NCBI GenBank assembly: GCA_932294295.1
Contig: OW028573.1
Location: 16,760,155-16,824,154 of the forward strand
DNA from: Alitta virens
Lineage: Eukaryota > Annelida > Polychaeta > Phyllodocida > Nereididae
Reading direction: 5' to 3'
DNA: 64,000 bases
Shown: piece after piece, positions 61,001 to 64,000 of the stretch
Position numbering within the stretch: position 1 is the first letter of the stretch
How the letters are laid out: every line of letters starts with the position of its first letter
The notes under the pieces: generated by a model
What the model saw: only the letters and a program-made list of their open reading frames with translations
The model's database searches: none
What the model was told of the DNA's origin: nothing
Translations under genes and position numbers: made by a program

Positions 61001-63916
61001 TAGCAAATGTCGTCAACAAATAAATGGCTTCCGAGGTTGGCATTGTGATAAGTTTACCCTCGAAGTACTCTCGACAGTCTGGATCTGAAAATATTTCATC
61101 ATAAACTCAAAATCACACTCAATAGACGAGCAAGACAACAATGCAGAGTATATTGCAGGATTACAATTGCTACAGACTAATTACTGCACACGAATGGTGT
61201 AAATATACAACACAATCACCTTCAAGAATCTGTCTACACTGCTCTATGGGAATGCTGATAGAAATATCAGTGTGTTTGTAACCATGATGCATAAGCCACA
61301 GCAACCTCCAGACCATCTGACTAGACACACATCGGTACGGCAGATCAGCCAGGTACTGCCACGAGCCAAGTCTGAAAATTAAAGAGATTCCTCAACTGTT
61401 ACATGCTTCAATATTGAAAGTAACACGAGTGCCATTAATTATAGTCTCAGCCTTCACAGTTATTGTATCACACACACGACCTTAAAAAGGCCCACAATCA
61501 GATACTGATTAAATGCAATACCTAACTTACCTCTGTGCGCCAAGAATGGTTTTCACTGCACGACAGAATACATTGTCATACTCCAGCTGCAGTCGGTATA
61601 ACGTCTCTGCATTTATGTCATGTTGGTAAACTATCAGGAACATTTCCCAATGGTCAGAAATGTAGTCAAGCAATTGCCTGCAAGGAGATGAAACAACATC
61701 ATTTACACACTCATTTCATATGGGTTAATACGTGTGGAAAAACACAACTAAAATACACTTACAATATCATCCTTGCCAGTCGCTTGTTGAGTTGTCTATA
61801 CCGCGCCAAGCAAAAGTTGTCGAGACCTGCTCCAATTATCTTGATCAGTGCAGTGGCAAAGGCAAAGAGTTTGATCATACCAGACTCATTGTAACGTGTG
61901 ATGTCATAATTGTCACTTCCTGAAAGAGAAAAAAGAAAAGATGACCATTAATTATGAACATATGCTAACAGATGAGTAGCAACAATACTGTAAGATAGAA
62001 ATTATCAACAGCATGAGTTAGAAATGTACACAGAAAGTTACCATTTTCACTGCTCACAAGGAGGACCCTTCTGAAGACGTCACTAATTGGGAATTGTTCC
62101 ATCATAGCCACAAGGTCATTCTCAGCCAGCAACTGCCATTCACTATGCACATCTTCATCCTGAACAATTAATTTCATTGTGTCATAACAAGTACACAGGC
62201 AAAATCTTTTACACTGTAACAGTTAGAATCATGTAAATTTGATGACTCCAGATTGTTCATTGTCAAAAAGATCCTTTTTCTGGAGACTTACAAAATGTAG
62301 TACTGACTTAATGTCTGCTGCCTGAAGATGCATATAAGATATGGTCGAAAGCTTCAAGCTTTAAAACAACAAGTCTCCCAAGAAAGGGTCTTTTTGACAA
62401 TGTAACAGCTGATTATATGCGCTGAAACAATGGAAACATTTCTTGTTCACATACCTCTTCACCATCTGAGTCAACGAGTATCCAATGATTACTGCTGTTC
62501 ATTGCACTCTCAGATTGCCAGTTGCTTCCTTTCAGCTGATATAACAATTGCTCTCGGCCCCTGAGAAATGAAATCAACTTGAGTATTGGCAACAAGACCT
62601 GATCTACCACATTACCGTCGCTACGCCTAAAAAAGTGGCATTTCTACTCCATCCTAGACATCACTAATGTGACATAAAACATACTGTACCCTAAATATTT
62701 TTTGTAAAATGTAATCCACTTACTTCACTGGCATCAGTAGGGTGGCCAACATCGCAATGCAGTGGTCAAGCAAAGGGCTATCCCATGTGTTGGCAGAACT
62801 CGGAGGAGATGGCACTTTAATTTGGATGAAGTTTGATGCCCATTGTCCAACACCAGGTGGACACCTCAGCAACTGATTGATGACAAATAAGTGGTCCTCT
62901 AATGTTGACAATCGAAGTAGAACTGCGACCTACAAGCACAATGACCAAATACAAGTAAACAGTTATTGTCAACTAATCATCCTCATGGGAACACAAAAAG
63001 TTCACTTAAATGCACACTCACCAGCTTACGAAGCCACTTGCGAGTGTCTTTAATGAAAACTGAGTCTGTAGTTGGTTTGCGTTGGAATGTGAAAAGTACT
63101 TTAATACATGTCTTCAGTGCCTCCACCTGGTGCGTCATGTTGGAATCACGCTGATTCGGCATATGGGCTAAAATAGCAATTCAAAGAATAAGTAAGTCAT
63201 TATGAAAACCTTGTTTTACCTTAATGAACAACACAAGATAATTTCAACACACTTACTGGCCACTGGAGCATTGTGTGGAATGTCTTTAAGCCCTGGGCAG
63301 TCCTTGAACATCTCATGCAAGTAAGACTCCACCTGCAGTCTGATGAAACACAAATTCATATTAACCACTCTTACCAGAAAAAAAAGAGCAGTCTTTCCAC
63401 TTATAATAATACCAACAGGGTCATCACTGGCAGAATTAATACCAGCAACATTAATGTAGGCCAGCTTACCTGGACAACTGGGCAGAGTACGCATACAAGG
63501 ACAGTTCTTCATGAACGAAGTTCCTGAGTGTCTTAAGTGTACGTGACAAATCATTGTGCGATTGCTCATTGTAGCCTGTTATGTCAAAGACATGGGCTTT
63601 TGTCACTTTGTATTGGTCCTGGCACTTCCCCTGAAAAAAAAAAAAAACATGATATTAAAAGTGTTTAAATTCTTCACACAATAAAGCCGGCTTTTTTTCG
63701 GCACCATCCACAGCAAAAGGACTTGATGTTATCTGTAGAAAAACTACTCACAGTGACAAGTACAGAAGATTGACTGGTGGTCCACACTAAGTCCAGATGT
63801 TTGTCACAGTCAGCTCGCAGTGTTTGCACATCTTGCTCTGCACTGACGAGGTGGTTTCTCGCACGATAGTAATTAAGTACTAGTTCATAAAACTCGCATC
63901 GGTCACATTTAGCAGT
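50260..63916 (-). CDS. EPG5: EPG5, ectopic P granules autophagy protein 5 (partial, 41 exons)
   Basis: Exons in transcript order: 63916-63752, 63630-63470, 63339-63257, 63167-63022, 62929-62724, 62560-62455, 62159-62042, 61919-61763, 61677-61531, 61371-61220, 61084-60933, 60837-60697, 60533-60246, 60014-59755, 59639-59499, 59388-59274, 59181-58984, 58883-58641, 57656-57490, 57361-57195, 57110-57023, 56887-56764, 56649-56511, 56368-56197, 56108-56018, 55931-55854, 55767-55625, 55536-55368, 55260-55066, 54955-54742, 54650-54487, 54252-54054, 53951-53781, 53694-53525, 53380-53210, 53107-52950, 52631-52432, 52041-51802, 51620-51398, 51100-50897, 50716-50260. All phases agree, giving 2,360 residues to stop TAG. 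Strings such as SLYRWLYQAVDM, DHPLLPLVWQ, YPPTRQFFSACIEILGQ, LLTAACRTLAS and GLLGAIGLGRRSQLSQRF match EPG5. The human protein has about 2,580 residues, so roughly the first tenth lies off the right edge. EPG5 is a Rab7 effector that tethers autophagosomes to late endosomes and lysosomes and promotes SNARE-driven fusion. The protein is helical throughout with no enzymatic motif. Confidence 0.92.
51095..51110 (-). promoter_or_regulatory. EPG5: NAGNAG tandem acceptor of an EPG5 exon
   Basis: On the minus strand the acceptor reads TTTGCAGCAG|GG. The upstream exon ends in phase 2 (TG). Using the distal AG gives ARP-W-ENEGK; the proximal AG gives ARP-CR-ENEGK. Both keep the frame. I use the distal site (exon from 51100) in the model because a Trp fits the flanking helix, but both isoforms may occur. 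Confidence 0.5.
52432..57656 (-). CDS. EPG5: EPG5 central part (19 exons)
   Basis: About 993 residues run from NAQTNLKTELPTSPQRLSLY to TEVETVITQ. This includes the LPERGSVGEKFFESTTN block, the RIKKRLTEAAEFHH helix, FQNQKMPWLEFMNMCAVD, the PPTRQFFSACIEILGQEF helix pair, FPDHYADVLKLIIKG, KETMDWLSSYFFRLRV, a short Ser-rich insert (TSSLSSFNSLHDSPKY) and WNSFHPDTLALDMMLQ. All match the order expected for EPG5. Introns are mostly 60-400 bp. No frameshift or stop interrupts the reading frame. Confidence 0.92.
57684..57890. repeat. 22-bp inverted repeat in the same EPG5 intron
   Basis: GTGCTCCGTTGTAATACCGTGA (57684-57705) is the reverse complement, with two mismatches, of the stretch at 57869-57890. 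The right arm lies inside the 343-bp unit and is therefore repeated near 58212-58233. It could mark the ends of a small foldback element. Confidence 0.55.
57813..58498. repeat. 343-bp tandem duplication in an EPG5 intron
   Basis: Copy 1 is 57813-58155 and copy 2 is 58156-58498. I saw no difference between them. The unit starts AGCAAATTTCAATCACATG and ends CATTCTGGGCAGTGG, and AGC is shared at both breakpoints. Inside it are inverted segments (GCCCAGCTGCCCAGAAT against ATTCTGGGCAGTGG). Exact identity means it is either very recent, polymorphic, or an assembly artefact from merged haplotypes. Confidence 0.9.
58641..63916 (-). CDS. EPG5: EPG5 N-terminal part (18 exons, 993 residues)
   Basis: This part runs from TAKCDRCEFYELVLNYYRAR (63916) to LGLWGALGRELHSNPNLS (58641). 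Conserved blocks include LEDHLFVINQLLRCPPGVGQ and an acidic loop ILVDSDGEEDEDVHSEWQ. Two splice choices were settled by reading frame: the exon at 62560 begins at TTTCTCAG|GGGCCG and not at the more distal AG, and the exon at 63339 begins at CATCAG|ACTG and not at CTGCAG|GTGG. The 83-nt intron-like spacing seen between several exons shows compact introns here, in contrast to the RPTP gene. Confidence 0.9.
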
Positions 63917-64000
63917 CTGCAATAAAGGAATTTAATTATACATTGTACGATTACTGAAGATGGATGGATGTTGCTGGGTAGAAATATCTAAATAAATTCA

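Noticed and set aside
62561..62598. Upstream alternative acceptor for the EPG5 exon ending at 62455
   Set aside because: Joining there to the preceding exon's phase 2 end gives a stop within ten codons; the TTTCTCAG acceptor at 62561 restores the EPG5 frame.
63333..63339. Acceptor at CTGCAG|GTGG for the third EPG5 exon in the window
   Set aside because: The phase does not match the upstream exon. CATCAG|ACTG, 7 nt upstream, matches and has a better pyrimidine tract.

Overview
The window is animal nuclear DNA. It has AT-rich, intron-dense genes with GT-AG splice sites, AATAAA poly(A) signals, tRNA-derived repeat remnants and small inverted-repeat elements. Intron positions, gene families and the extracellular module mix suggest a marine invertebrate. 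An echinoderm or similar non-vertebrate deuterostome is my best guess, but the sequence alone does not fix the phylum.

Layout. (1) At 1-724, minus strand, lies the 5' end of a coiled-coil protein gene that runs off the left edge. (2) A ~150-bp interval (725-874) separates its start codon from a candidate first exon on the plus strand and contains a GTCACGTGAC palindrome. (3) Positions 875-43843, plus strand, hold a large receptor-type protein tyrosine phosphatase. I could join 38 exons in frame to a 1,849-residue protein: signal sequence, trefoil domain, EGF-like repeat, kringle domain, four more EGF-like repeats, seven fibronectin type III (FN3) domains, transmembrane segment, active phosphatase domain D1 and degenerate phosphatase domain D2. 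Its 3' UTR ends near 45.2 kb. (4) An apparently gene-free interval of about 1.7 kb follows. (5) Positions 50260-63916, minus strand, hold 41 exons (2,360 residues) of EPG5, the autophagosome-lysosome tether. Its first exons lie beyond the right edge and its 3' UTR probably reaches about 46.9 kb. The two large genes are convergent.

The most interesting item is the phosphatase. It puts a trefoil and a kringle module in the ectodomain of a receptor tyrosine phosphatase, each module carried by one phase 1-1 exon, which is the classic signature of exon shuffling. I know of no vertebrate receptor phosphatase with this layout. It also shows a possible 45-nt in-frame cassette exon inside D1, a furin-like juxtamembrane site, a GC-AG intron and a D2 that has lost the catalytic Arg and Asp. 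The receptor would sense an extracellular ligand and dephosphorylate phosphotyrosine inside the cell. EPG5 works in a separate pathway, so I see no functional link between the neighbours.

Non-coding DNA holds two tRNA-like SINE remnants, two inverted-repeat (MITE or foldback-like) structures, several short tandem duplications, homopolymer runs and an apparently exact 343-bp tandem duplication inside an EPG5 intron. No CRISPR array, rRNA, intact tRNA or viral gene was seen.
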